Shown here: positions 8,710 through 17,487 of the stretch, one piece after another | Numbering within the stretch: position 1 is the stretch's first letter | Layout of the letters: each line of letters begins with the position of its first letter | Assembly: GCF_003722075.1 (NCBI RefSeq) | Contig: NZ_RDSK01000013.1 | Coordinates: 62,001-126,000 of the forward strand | Direction of reading: 5' to 3' | From: Methanohalophilus sp. RSK | GTDB lineage: Archaea; Halobacteriota; Methanosarcinia; Methanosarcinales; Methanosarcinaceae | Length of the DNA: 64,000 nucleotides | The notes under the pieces: model-generated | Told to the model about the DNA's origin: nothing | What the model saw: only the letters and a program-made list of their open reading frames with translations | Databases searched by the model: none | Made by a program: the position numbers and the translations under genes

Positions 8710-10125
8710 TCATCCTGTATTTCTGTAAAGATATTCACCTTTGCAATTGGTGAGATTGTAGTTGCAGAAGGGAATAAATTTCCCATTCTCGGTCACAACA
8801 TGTATACAACAATTCTCTACCCTTTCTCTCTCGTATGACCAGACATCCTGAAATGCCATCATGGAGATTGTGAGATAGTTATCCTTGCTCATCTCTATAA
8901 AGTCTGCCCAGCCTCCTTCCGAATTGGAGCATGAGGTATCAAGTGAGGTTACATCAATCTGTTTTTCACAGCATGAACCTTTGGCAATAATCTCACCACA
9001 GCATGAACTGTCATCATCTTCCTTTTCTTTCTCAGAACCTTTCCATCTGCCCATAATTGAGTTTTTTGTCTTGCTTGCCACATCGAAGGCTGATTTTGCG
9101 GCTCCAAGAGAAGTATTTGTCAGTGGTATGAATTCCCCATTGTTGACCAGTGTAAGGCAGGTAGTTCCACAATGAGCTGTCGGCATAAGCGAGGGGGTGA
9201 AGTTCTCAACTTTGAGTTGTCCATTTGTCTGATCTTCAATCGCTTCAAGGAGTTCAACTATGGTTATTTTTCCCTCCAGCATCGAAGGAGACCGTCCCGA
9301 ATAAAAGACAGGCTGGAAGTGTACACCTCTGACTGTGGGTACCTTGTTGCTTGCAAATTTTATGATCTTACCAGTTTCATGAAGATTATAATTCTTAGCA
9401 ACCAGAGGCACCAGGACTACACCAATATCGGCTTTTTCACATCTGTTGATAACTTCGGATTTTACATCGAACAGCTTTTTTCCGGTCCTCTGCATATAAA
9501 CATCATCCGATACGCCATCAAATCCAAGATAGATCGAATCAATACCTGCAGAAGCAATCTTATCAAAATATTCCTGATCCTTAGCAATTCTGCGTCCGTT
9601 TGTATTCAGTTCTATATGATCGATTCCCATCTCCCTTCCCATCTTTATGATTTCAGGTAGATCGTCCCTGAGAGTTGGTTCTCCTCCAGAGATTTGGATA
9701 CATGTGGGATCGTTCTGACATTTCTTGACCGTCTCAAACATCTTTCTTATTGTTTCCATGTCAGGATCAAGGCTCTTATCCATAGAAGAATTGGCAAAAC
9801 AATATGTACAGTCCAGGTCACATCTGTCAGTTACCTCTACAACTGCCAGACATGTATCCTGTTTATGGGAGGGGCAAATACCACAATCGAAAGGACAGCC
9901 TTTATCCACATCTGTCAAGGGCGCCTTTACCCTTTTCCGATCTACATCGAAACATTCTTCCATCTTACGGTAATGATCCACATCATTAGAAATAAGAGCT
10001 GTGAAACTTCCGTGGTCATCGCACTCTTTTTTAATGAATACTTTACCGTCCTCAACGTATTTTACACCCTCAATCTTCCTGAGACACTCAGGACAAAGGC
10101 TTTCGACTTTATTTATGATATCCAA
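8710..10125 (-). CDS. Tes/TrsS-like radical SAM protein
   Basis: About 471 residues. The N-terminus has the LCPECL zinc/iron motif and a CDDHGSF segment, then CPFDCGICPSHKQ, then the radical SAM cluster motif CDLDCTYC (C-x3-C-x2-C), followed by ISGGEPTLRDDLPE. The order matches the MJ0619/tetraether-synthase (Tes) and TrsS families. The C-terminal half carries extra cysteines (DDDSSCCGE, GSCCEK) and ends CCIHVV...PFCNYNLTNC. A longer frame begins at TTG 10140, but GGGAGGG at 10132-10138 favours TTG 10125. The neighbours (adenylating ligase, zinc ribbon, UroD methyltransferase) favour a TrsS-like role over lipid synthesis. The reaction is unknown. Confidence 0.72.
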   Translation of the reverse strand: MDIINKVESLCPECLRKIEGVKYVEDGKVFIKKECDDHGSFTALISNDVDHYRKMEECFDVDRKRVKAPLTDVDKGCPFDCGICPSHKQDTCLAVVEVTDRCDLDCTYCFANSSMDKSLDPDMETIRKMFETVKKCQNDPTCIQISGGEPTLRDDLPEIIKMGREMGIDHIELNTNGRRIAKDQEYFDKIASAGIDSIYLGFDGVSDDVYMQRTGKKLFDVKSEVINRCEKADIGVVLVPLVAKNYNLHETGKIIKFASNKVPTVRGVHFQPVFYSGRSPSMLEGKITIVELLEAIEDQTNGQLKVENFTPSLMPTAHCGTTCLTLVNNGEFIPLTNTSLGAAKSAFDVASKTKNSIMGRWKGSEKEKEDDDSSCCGEIIAKGSCCEKQIDVTSLDTSCSNSEGGWADFIEMSKDNYLTISMMAFQDVWSYERERVENCCIHVVTENGKFIPFCNYNLTNCKGEYLYRNTG

Positions 10126-10175
10126 TAGGCTCCCTCCCAAATATTAAATTTTTTACAAATCCCTATCAGCTATTT

Positions 10176-10646
10176 TTATGCTCTCTTCTCTTCCAGGATA
10201 GATTCAGCGGTCTTGAGTGTTTTTGCCACACCATCTGAAACATAGAACTCCTGGCACTTGGGGCATACAATAGCAGGCCCGGCTCTTGTGACTCCCATGT
10301 AGGACATGTCGACATTCCTTTCAAGTGCGGTCTCATTACACTTCTGGCAGATCCACTCACTTTGGTCATCATTTTCAACTTCATGAAGTTCTCCACCGGT
10401 TAGACCATCGATATGCATTTTGTGAGAATAGACATTGTTTAGGTTAATCCCCTCTCCTGATATTGTGTAAACAGCATAGGTGGTCAGATTTTCAGAATCG
10501 TCTTTGGCAATAAAAGTGTCCTCACTCTTATGCTTGAGTTTCTTTCCGTTTGACTCTGCTTTTTCGATGATTTCCTGGATCTCTTCTTTCTTGAATCCTT
10601 CATCTTTTAATAAATTTTGCACTTCTTCTGTCATATTTATATCCAT
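10176..10646 (-). CDS. Small two-CxxC zinc-ribbon/redox protein
   Basis: 156 residues. The N-terminal ~85 residues form a small domain (LLKDEGFKKEEIQEIIEKAE, then YAVYTISGEG), and the C-terminal part is a ribbon with WICQKC and VCPKCQEFYV. From memory this matches the DVU_1557-type proteins that accompany TrsS-like radical SAM genes. It sits between the methyltransferase (49 bases) and the radical SAM gene (about 50 bases), all on the same strand. Start ATG 10646 follows a GAGG site. It could hold a metal or shuttle electrons; function unknown. Confidence 0.6.
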   Translation of the reverse strand: MDINMTEEVQNLLKDEGFKKEEIQEIIEKAESNGKKLKHKSEDTFIAKDDSENLTTYAVYTISGEGINLNNVYSHKMHIDGLTGGELHEVENDDQSEWICQKCNETALERNVDMSYMGVTRAGPAIVCPKCQEFYVSDGVAKTLKTAESILEEKRA

Positions 10647-10695
10647 GAGAATACCTCTTTAATTTGCTATAATTATGTCGCAATGATTTTTCTGC

Positions 10696-11808
10696 TTAGA
10701 ACTTTTCGTATTTTCCGTGGTCTTTTGCAGCTTTTACAATTGCGTGAACATTTGCTGGAGGAGCGTTTGTTGGGCATTCACAAGCAGTTCCTAAAATGAA
10801 ACCTCTGGGACTATCTTTACCTGCAAGGACTTGTTGCTTTGCCTGCTCATAAACCTGTGCGGGTGTACCACGGTCAACTAGTTTTGTATCAACAGTTCCG
10901 AAACATGTACAACGGTCTCCAAAATTTTCCACAAGTTTTGAAGTAGGGAATATTTCTTTTCCATCATACCCAATTTGTACAATAGTGAATGGGCTCATTG
11001 GGGCATCTTTCCACAAATCAAAATCATCACTATGATTTCCACAAAGATGATAATAGATTCCAGGGCCAGCGCCTTCATTTAGAACCTTTCTAACAGCTTT
11101 TGATACAGGATTATAACTGAACCTCTTAATCTGTTCTCTGTCCATCAAATCTCCACTAGCTACCACTGATCCGGTTATCATTACATTGGCTCCATACCTA
11201 TCGGCGGTAACCTTACTCGCATTTACCATATGATCTACAGCTTTTGAACATAGTTTGTCAACTAAATCAGGATCTGTTATCATCCACATGAACACATCTT
11301 CAATAGCCGCCCAATTTGTAGCTAGTTCCATGGTACCAGCTAACTGGGTGATAGGAGCAAACATTTGTGGATATTCTTCTTTACAGGTATCCAATGCCCG
11401 GAAATGTCTTGTAAAACTCGGACCTTTGGCAAGTTCTTCAGGACTTAAGACTTCGAAGTTGTCAACATCCTCTGGAGTTGTGATTGGACGTTTTTGCATA
11501 CCTGGTGGTGCACTTTCTTGAAATTTTAATTCTCCTCCGTAGTCCTCTCCCCAGTAATCTGCATACAGATAGTGTCCCACTGGAGTAACATCGTACAATT
11601 CGCAGGTATGACAGACCATCCTTACAGCTTCTTCTGGATTTTTATAGAAATATCCTGGACTCTTCCTGAACATGCTTGCGGCATGGGATAGGATGATGGG
11701 ATCTACTGTTACTCTTTCTGAAGGCGTATCTGCCCATGGGGTTGTCCATAAATTCCCTGCTTTTTCTAGCCAATCTTGATTTATTGGTGCATAATCTTCT
11801 GCTGGCAT
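10696..11808 (-). CDS. UroD-family cobamide-dependent methyltransferase
   Basis: 370-residue protein of the uroporphyrinogen decarboxylase / MtaA-CmuA superfamily, whose methanogen members move methyl groups between corrinoid proteins and thiols using zinc. Likely zinc ligands are seen in YYHLCGNH (His and Cys) and in GTACECPTN near residue 340. It is longer than typical MtaA (about 340) and its central segment ([18 protein letters not shown]) is more like the broad UroD-type methyltransferases of anaerobic bacteria. AGGTGAT precedes the ATG. It may take the methyl group from, or give it to, the corrinoid protein at 29.3 kb. The substrate cannot be read from sequence. Confidence 0.75.
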   Translation of the reverse strand: MPAEDYAPINQDWLEKAGNLWTTPWADTPSERVTVDPIILSHAASMFRKSPGYFYKNPEEAVRMVCHTCELYDVTPVGHYLYADYWGEDYGGELKFQESAPPGMQKRPITTPEDVDNFEVLSPEELAKGPSFTRHFRALDTCKEEYPQMFAPITQLAGTMELATNWAAIEDVFMWMITDPDLVDKLCSKAVDHMVNASKVTADRYGANVMITGSVVASGDLMDREQIKRFSYNPVSKAVRKVLNEGAGPGIYYHLCGNHSDDFDLWKDAPMSPFTIVQIGYDGKEIFPTSKLVENFGDRCTCFGTVDTKLVDRGTPAQVYEQAKQQVLAGKDSPRGFILGTACECPTNAPPANVHAIVKAAKDHGKYEKF

Positions 11809-12242
11809 TTTATCACCTGATATTTAGGGAATGCTAGTAAAGATCTTAATTTTTAGACACTTACTACCATCCATATTTACAAAATTTATCTACGTCCAAT
11901 AGCACATGATTTTGTTTTGCATTATTGAACACAAACTCTATCCAAATAAAAGAATATATAATAAACCTTAATTATTTATCAATAAACGTATTATTATCAA
12001 CCGTTAATTCAATGTTCATCAAATGGATATATTTACGATATAGCCCAGTGGCAATATAAGAAAAATAACTTCATTGTAACAATAATAAACATCTTTGATA
12101 TTATCAAATACATGAATATATGCTACAAATTCTGCTACAAAAAAAGCATTATGAGGCTGAAGGGCTATGTTTGGAATTGTGTTCAATAACTACAAACAAG
12201 CAGCTTTTGAGAATTTAGGGGATACTTGTATTTTCAACTAAC
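11809..12242. other. A/T-rich leader upstream of the UroD methyltransferase
   Basis: 434 bases with no gene on either strand. It would hold the promoter and a long 5' leader of the minus-strand methyltransferase gene; long leaders are known for methyltransferase genes in Methanosarcina. A 14-base stretch GTTCAATAACTACA (about 12180-12193) recurs near 29073 before the corrinoid gene. Confidence 0.4.
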
Positions 12243-12554
12243 TTAGCGAAATTCACTTTCTCCAAAAGTGTCGTAGTAACGTTTTACTACGGAACCAAGG
12301 TAGTTGGATGTTCTTCTTGAATCAAATTTGGACATGATGTTGTTCAGAGGGAACTCAGTGTCACAGTAAACACATCGAGCCAATTCACATCCGGTAACTG
12401 ATTTTGGACAACCAGTACAGACTTTTGCCCTTGAGTAGAAAAGATTAAATGAATTTCCACATGAAGGACAGGTTACAGGTCTATTTGAATCAAAAAGATT
12501 CTTGTTTACACCGTATCTTTTCATTTCACTTGTCAATCTCTCTTCACGCTTCAT
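12243..12554 (-). CDS. Small cysteine-rich zinc-ribbon protein
   Basis: 103 residues from ATG 12554. Cysteines occur as CPSCG, CTGC with a following C, and CVYCD, giving two likely zinc or iron-sulfur knuckles. No family is recognised. The frame can be opened at TTG 12566, but that codon lies in the end of the inserted IS element, so ATG 12554 is the better start. The gene points into the methyltransferase row and its natural promoter has probably been displaced by the IS. Confidence 0.55.
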   Translation of the reverse strand: MKREERLTSEMKRYGVNKNLFDSNRPVTCPSCGNSFNLFYSRAKVCTGCPKSVTGCELARCVYCDTEFPLNNIMSKFDSRRTSNYLGSVVKRYYDTFGESEFR

Positions 12555-12564
12555 GTCAAAAATC

Positions 12565-13510
12565 AATGGCTCTTAATTACTTAAACTTTATCGATACAGC
12601 TATGTCTGTAGCTGGAAGATCTCATCTTCTAATCTACAGTTGTAAGTATTCCAAACGAAAATATACCCAACATCAGTTACTGGCATTGGTATTGATCAAA
12701 GAGTATATGAATACGGACTATAGAGACGTTGTTGAACTTGTTGATTTAATGGAAGGGGTCCAATCCAAGATTGGTATAAAGCACGTACCTCACTTCACAA
12801 CATTACACAAATTTATCAATAGACTATCTTCATTCTATTTCAATAGCTTACTATACCAAACTCTGAAACTCTTCTATTCACACGGTGAAAAAATACCTCT
12901 GGTTGCTATTGATTCAAGTGGATTTACAGGAGGACATTGTAGTTACTATTATTCTGTGAGAACAGGAAAGAAAAGACGGTCGTATCTGAAAACAAGTATA
13001 ACCGTTGACGTTGAGAAGTTCATTGTAACTGGTTTTAAGATTTCAGGTAAGCCTGTGCATGATGCAAAGCATGCATCGACATTACTTAGACAATGTCACA
13101 AAAGGAGAAAAGCTGAGTGTTATCTGATGGATAAAGGATATGATTCTGAGAAGATACATACTCTAATCAATGAAGAATTGAAAGCAGAAGCCATCATACC
13201 TGTAAGATGCAGAAAAAGGAAAAGAATCAAGGGAAAATGTTCCAGATTGAATATCTGGAACTCCCATTAAATCTGTGATTTAATGGTATACCGTCGAAAA
13301 ATGAGAGATGAATTTGATGAAGATATCTACCATTATAGAAACCTGGTAGAGACGATGTTTTCTGTTTTGAAAAGGAAATATAGAGAAGAACTGAGAGCAA
13401 CAAAATACAGAAATCAGAAAAGAGGTCAAGTTCAAATTATTAATTCATAATATAGACAGGGCAATCTCTGTTTCAATAATTATTCAAATGAGGATTTCTA
13501 CAGAGCCATT
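12565..13510 (+). mobile_element. IS5/IS4-like insertion sequence (interrupted copy)
   Basis: A 946-bp unit bounded by the 9-bp inverted repeats AATGGCTCT (12565-12573) and AGAGCCATT (13502-13510). It contains one DDE transposase frame that is broken twice. No clear target duplication flanks it. A decayed relative lies at 31062-31288. It sits 11 bases upstream of the zinc-ribbon gene's ATG. Confidence 0.6.
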
Positions 13511-13519
13511 AGTAAAATG
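12566..13519 (+). pseudogene. DDE transposase, interrupted by a 51-nt insert and a frameshift
   Basis: From ATG 12566 the frame reads a DDE transposase with VAIDSSGFTGGH (first Asp) and YLMDKGYDSEKI (second Asp). After KRIKGK, 51 bases (13238-13288) with TAA at 13268-13270 intervene, and the same frame resumes at YRRKMRDEFDED and continues to the glutamate motif YHYRNLVETMFSVLKRKY. Near 13424 the frame slips by one, after which [18 protein letters not shown] completes the usual tail. Without readthrough it cannot make an active enzyme. Confidence 0.75.
13238..13288 (+). repeat. Double-hairpin element, copy A, inside the transposase
   Basis: Two adjacent perfect hairpins: TTCCAGAT-TGAAT-ATCTGGAA (13240-13260) and CCATTAAATC-TGT-GATTTAATGG (13264-13286). 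The 51-nt length keeps the transposase frame on both sides. A second copy with about five changes is at 31240-31288 on the other strand. Confidence 0.7.
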
Positions 13520-13673
13520 ATAGCAAATTCATATTTCCTTCCCCTTTCCAAGATTCCTTTTGATGATCTTTTCGATGTACTGTGAACACATGGCATATGT
13601 ATTACAAGATTCATAATTTGGACTGAAATCATCTTGTTGATAATAATATTAACGTCGATTAATTACTTAAAGT

Positions 13674-13684
13674 TATTATAAATA
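13674..13684 (+). promoter_or_regulatory. TATA-like box before the BioB-like operon
   Basis: TTATTATAAATA lies about 95 bases upstream of the BioB-like gene in an otherwise gene-free 250-base spacer. It is the best archaeal TATA match there, and the following operon has no other obvious promoter. Confidence 0.35.
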
Positions 13685-13777
13685 CTTCCAGTCGAATTTT
13701 GATATAGAGACATTTAAGGGCTTGTATTGTAAGCTGAATAGGGAACATAAATCTTAATGTAAAAAAAGGTGAGTGTT

Positions 13778-14767
13778 TTGTCAAATACAGATTTTATTAT
13801 GGATGCAAAAGAAAGAGCGCTAAATGGCCAAAAACTGGACAGGGAGAGTATTATAGGCCTGCTTGAGATAGATCCTGATTCCCGGGATGCGGAATTACTT
13901 GGGAAAGCTGCAAGGGAGGTTGCTGGATATGTGACCGGGAATCGGGCCAGTGTATGGGCATCTATAGGAGTTGACTATAGGAAATGTGCCATGAGCTGCA
14001 ATTTTTGTTCATTCGGGCAGAAATGGGGATTAGTGGAACAGGAAAGTGAAAGGAGCACAGAAGAGATAATAGGCCTAATCGATAATTTTGTATCCCGGGG
14101 TGCAAGATGGGTAACATTGCGCACAACTCAGTTCTATGGATTCGACAAGCTCATCCAGCTGATACGGGATATCCGTTCATCTGTTTCTGGAGACTATGAG
14201 ATCGTTGTTAATACCGGTGAGTTTGATGATGAAAAAGCAATGACCCTTGCAGATGCCCGGGCTCAGATGGTCTATCACACACTTAGGCTACGCGAAGGTA
14301 CGGATACGAAGTTCAAACCTGAAGAAAGACTTGCAACATTAGGCTGTGTCAAGTTGTCACCTCTGGGTCTTGCCCATCTGGTCGAACCTGTAGGCATCGA
14401 ACATACGAATGAGGAGATTGCGGATGTTTTCATGAAAGGAATGGAACATAATGCCATTCTCTCCGGTGTCATGGCAAGGGTGCCTTTGCCAGGCACTCCT
14501 CTTGCCGACCGTGCCCAAATATCTGAAAAGAGACTGGCTCAGATAGTGGCAGTGACACGTCTGGCATCCGGCCACCAGGCACCTAATATCTGTGTACATC
14601 CACCTTCACCACTTGCAATACAATGGGGCGCCAATATTGTTGTTGTTGAGACGGGTGCAATTCCAAGGGACACCGGGGACTGTGATCGTGAGTGGCATGA
14701 ATTCGATATGAACACCGCAAAAGACCGGTTCACGAGTGCAGGCTATACCTTTTTCTCAGGGGAGTGA
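13778..14767 (+). CDS. BioB-like radical SAM protein
   Basis: 329 residues from TTG 13778, chosen because AGGTGA lies just upstream; GTG 13769 overlaps that site. The cluster motif CAMSCNFC (C-x3-C-x2-C) and overall length place it with biotin-synthase-like radical SAM enzymes (BioB, HydE, PylB, HmdB group), but I cannot assign one: PylB has a different cluster region and substrate loop. The stop overlaps the next gene as ATGA-type coupling, so it is co-translated with an ABC importer. The pairing suggests the enzyme makes or modifies a small molecule related to what the importer brings in. Substrate unknown. Confidence 0.65.
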   Translation: MSNTDFIMDAKERALNGQKLDRESIIGLLEIDPDSRDAELLGKAAREVAGYVTGNRASVWASIGVDYRKCAMSCNFCSFGQKWGLVEQESERSTEEIIGLIDNFVSRGARWVTLRTTQFYGFDKLIQLIRDIRSSVSGDYEIVVNTGEFDDEKAMTLADARAQMVYHTLRLREGTDTKFKPEERLATLGCVKLSPLGLAHLVEPVGIEHTNEEIADVFMKGMEHNAILSGVMARVPLPGTPLADRAQISEKRLAQIVAVTRLASGHQAPNICVHPPSPLAIQWGANIVVVETGAIPRDTGDCDREWHEFDMNTAKDRFTSAGYTFFSGE

Positions 14768-15744
14768 CATGGATGAACAAACTATTTTTTGTACTGTGCA
14801 TATTTCTGGTGCTGGTCATTTCAGGCTGTACAGGTGATGCCCCTGAGCAAAGTCAGACATCCACAGTAGGAACCTGGAAGACAGCGCAAACTATACAGCC
14901 ATTCCTATATCAGGACTATATCACAGATGACCACTTTGTAGAGGTTCTTCCTTTCACCAATCCGGGAGACCAGAAATCAGCTCTGCTTGCAGGGGACCTT
15001 GAAATGACCGGCACAACCATAGCCCTTGCGATAACAGCTGCATCAAGGGGTGAACCTGTTGTCGTTGTGAGTGCTCTTTGCAACAAATGTTCGGCTATTG
15101 TGGTAAGAGAAGATTCGGATATCCTGGAACCTGCTGACCTGAAAGGAAAGACTATCGCATATGTACCTGGAACCATGCATCATGTACTTCTTCTTGAAAC
15201 ACTGAAGAATGCAGGACTTGACCCTGAAAAAGATGTAACTCTTCAGAGGATTGATTTCTTTGATATGGGACAGGCACTTTCGCAGGGTAAGGTAGATGCT
15301 TTCTGCAGTGGTGAACCATATCCTTCCCTGGCAATAGCAGATGGCTATGGACGGGTACTAAGTTATCCGTATTACAAAGAGGGTGTCGGAACGATCAATG
15401 CAGGAATGTTGACCACAAAAGACCAGATCGAGAACAACAGGGAAGAGATACAGGAACTGGTTACAGCCCATGCAAGGGCCACAGAATATTTGAAAGATAA
15501 TCCGGAGGAATGGCTCAGCATGTCATCCGAATTTGGTACAGACCCGCAGGTCCTGGATATTGCTTCGGGTAATATGGAACTTGCATGGAACATGGACGAG
15601 GACTATGTTCAACAAGCAGAAAACCTGGCAAAGAGGATGAAAGAACTGGGAATGATAGAAGAGGTCCCGGACATGGATACTTTATTTGACCTGAGTTTTG
15701 TGGAACAGGCACGTAAAGATCTGGATGAAAGTGAGAATGTATAA
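14764..15744 (+). CDS. ABC importer substrate-binding lipoprotein (TauA/THI5-like)
   Basis: 326 residues with a signal peptide ending in the lipobox VISGC. The mature part follows the NMT1/THI5/TauA fold: a ligand-side TGTTIAL segment, DLKGKTIAYVPGTMHHVLL, and a hinge near GKVDAFCSGEPYPSLA. Such proteins bind sulfonates, nitrate, pyrimidine precursors or other small anions. It overlaps the BioB-like gene by 4 bases and the permease frame by at least 8. The ligand is unknown; a thiamine-pyrimidine precursor is one possibility. Confidence 0.72.
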   Translation: MTWMNKLFFVLCIFLVLVISGCTGDAPEQSQTSTVGTWKTAQTIQPFLYQDYITDDHFVEVLPFTNPGDQKSALLAGDLEMTGTTIALAITAASRGEPVVVVSALCNKCSAIVVREDSDILEPADLKGKTIAYVPGTMHHVLLLETLKNAGLDPEKDVTLQRIDFFDMGQALSQGKVDAFCSGEPYPSLAIADGYGRVLSYPYYKEGVGTINAGMLTTKDQIENNREEIQELVTAHARATEYLKDNPEEWLSMSSEFGTDPQVLDIASGNMELAWNMDEDYVQQAENLAKRMKELGMIEEVPDMDTLFDLSFVEQARKDLDESENV

Positions 15745-16531
15745 GCATATCGATAAACTGGAGATTGCAGGTTTCATACTCCCTGTAACATTGTTCACTG
15801 TATGGTATGTTGCAACAATGGAGGATGCTGTACCTGCATATCTGCTCCCTTCTCCCTGGGACCTGATACGCACCGCCATCGATTTTGCCATTGCAAGTGA
15901 GGGCCTGACACCCTATTCAGGGGAGCTTCTCGTGCATTCCATAGCCAGCATAGGGAGGGTGGTAACAGGTTTTGGACTGGCTGCAGCGATTGGCCTCCCA
16001 CTCGGCTTTCTTTCAGGGCGCATAGCTCTGGCGAAGAGTTCTCTGGATCCGACTGTGCATCTCATTCGTATAGTGCCTGGAATAGGCTGGCTTCCCCTTG
16101 CAATGGTATGGTTCGGGGTAGGGGAGAGTACAACCTTATTTCTCATTTCCCTTGCATCTTTTTTCCCCATCTATGTCAATGCTGCCCAGGGTGCATCATC
16201 AGTATCCCCAATGCTTGTACGTGCTGGAAGAATGCTGGGAGCAAGTGAACTGAGAATATTCACTACGGTTATAATTCCGGCAGCGATGCCCTCAACTGTA
16301 GCCGGGCTTCGACTGGGTTTAGGATTATCATGGGCGTATCTGGTATTGGGTGAGCTAACAGGAGTGACACATGGACTGGGTGCGGTCATGATGGATGCAC
16401 GTATGTTAGGTAATGTTGAGATGATACTTGTCTCGATGATCTTCATCGGATTGTTCGGTCGCATAAGTGACCTGTTACTACTGGGTTCCTTCAGGAGATT
16501 GAATCTATTAAAAGGGAGCTATGAAGAATGA
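15737..16531 (+). CDS. ABC importer permease (TauC/SsuC-like)
   Basis: 264 residues from ATG 15737; ATG 15725 is an alternative and the frame is open to 15698. About six membrane helices are visible, beginning with AGFILPVTLFTVWYV. The coupling-loop sequence GASELRIFTTVIIPAAMPS is typical of BPD_transp_1 permeases. It is flanked in an overlapping row by the binding protein and the ATPase. Confidence 0.78.
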   Translation: MYKHIDKLEIAGFILPVTLFTVWYVATMEDAVPAYLLPSPWDLIRTAIDFAIASEGLTPYSGELLVHSIASIGRVVTGFGLAAAIGLPLGFLSGRIALAKSSLDPTVHLIRIVPGIGWLPLAMVWFGVGESTTLFLISLASFFPIYVNAAQGASSVSPMLVRAGRMLGASELRIFTTVIIPAAMPSTVAGLRLGLGLSWAYLVLGELTGVTHGLGAVMMDARMLGNVEMILVSMIFIGLFGRISDLLLLGSFRRLNLLKGSYEE

Positions 16532-17292
16532 GAAAAGCAAAACTATCAGTAAGTGATATCAATAAGAGTTTTTACATGCCTGGTGAAAATATTTCTCTTC
16601 AGGTGTTAGAGAAAATAGATTTTGAGATTCAGGAAGGTGAGTTCGTAAGTATTCTGGGTCCAAGTGGATGTGGCAAATCGACCTTTTTGAACATACTTGC
16701 CGGTTTTGAAAATGTGGACTGTGGAAATGCGGTATGCTGTGGGGAATCAATAACAGGTCCTTCCCCGGAAAGAGCAGTGGTCTTCCAATCTCCGGTCCTG
16801 TTCCCATGGCTTGATGTAAAGGAAAATATCATGTACGGCCTGAAACAAGTGGGCAAAAGAAAAAAGGATGCAGAACAACTTGCTTCAGAATATCTAAAGG
16901 CTGTCGGGCTTGAGGGTTTCGGCAACTATTATCCTTCCCAGTTATCGGGGGGTATGCAACAAAGGGTTTCCCTTATCCGCTCACTGGTACTGGGTCCCAA
17001 GGTCCTGTTGATGGATGAACCCTTTGCAGCACTGGATGCCCAGACACGTTACAGTATGCAGCAATTGTTGCTCCAGCTCTGGGAGAACAACAGGCAGACC
17101 ATCGTTTTCATTACACATGATGTTGAAGAGGCCCTTTTGTTATCAGATCGTATCTGTATCATGAGTAGGCGACCCGGTAGAATTATCGAGGAGATATCAG
17201 TTCCTTTTGAACGTCCACGCACTATCTCACTTGCCGGATCAGAGGACTTCTCAATTCTAAAAAGTCGTATACTCGGCAAATTACTGACATGA
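16528..17292 (+). CDS. ABC importer ATPase (TauB/SsuB-like)
   Basis: 254 residues with Walker A GPSGCGKST, signature LSGGMQQRVSLIRS, Walker B VLLMDEPFAALD and switch histidine FITHDVEEAL. Starts within the permease stop (ATGA overlap). It energises the importer; family is nitrate/sulfonate/bicarbonate type. Confidence 0.85.
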   Translation: MRKAKLSVSDINKSFYMPGENISLQVLEKIDFEIQEGEFVSILGPSGCGKSTFLNILAGFENVDCGNAVCCGESITGPSPERAVVFQSPVLFPWLDVKENIMYGLKQVGKRKKDAEQLASEYLKAVGLEGFGNYYPSQLSGGMQQRVSLIRSLVLGPKVLLMDEPFAALDAQTRYSMQQLLLQLWENNRQTIVFITHDVEEALLLSDRICIMSRRPGRIIEEISVPFERPRTISLAGSEDFSILKSRILGKLLT

Positions 17293-17487
17293 ACTGGAAT
17301 TTATCTTTTTTTATCCCCTGTATCGGCAATTGCTTTCAATGTTCTGGAGATCGCCCAGTTTGGCATGAGAAAATCTACAGATTCCTCTATTTGAATATAT
17401 CGGATTACGTTTCTAAAGAGCCATCCGTTTATTTAATTAATAATATGAAAGAATATCACTTGATAATAGTTAGGTGAGGACTGCTTA

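Noticed and set aside
8710-10125. Tetraether lipid synthase (Tes) as a firm call for the radical SAM protein
   Set aside because: Shares the architecture, but its neighbours and cysteine-rich C-terminal part fit a TrsS-like role better; kept as family-level only.
12060-12240. Possible CRISPR or tandem array in A/T-rich sequence
   Set aside because: Only scattered short similarities such as GCTACAAA; no regular repeat-spacer pattern here or elsewhere in the window.
13778-14767. PylB (pyrrolysine synthesis) for the BioB-like gene
   Set aside because: Attractive given the TAG findings, but the sequence around the cluster and the C-terminal half does not resemble PylB as I know it, and no pylC/pylD/pylS is nearby.
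17289-17477. 62-codon frame after the ABC ATPase
   Set aside because: Overlaps the ATPase stop but has no recognisable sequence and runs through an A/T-rich promoter region.
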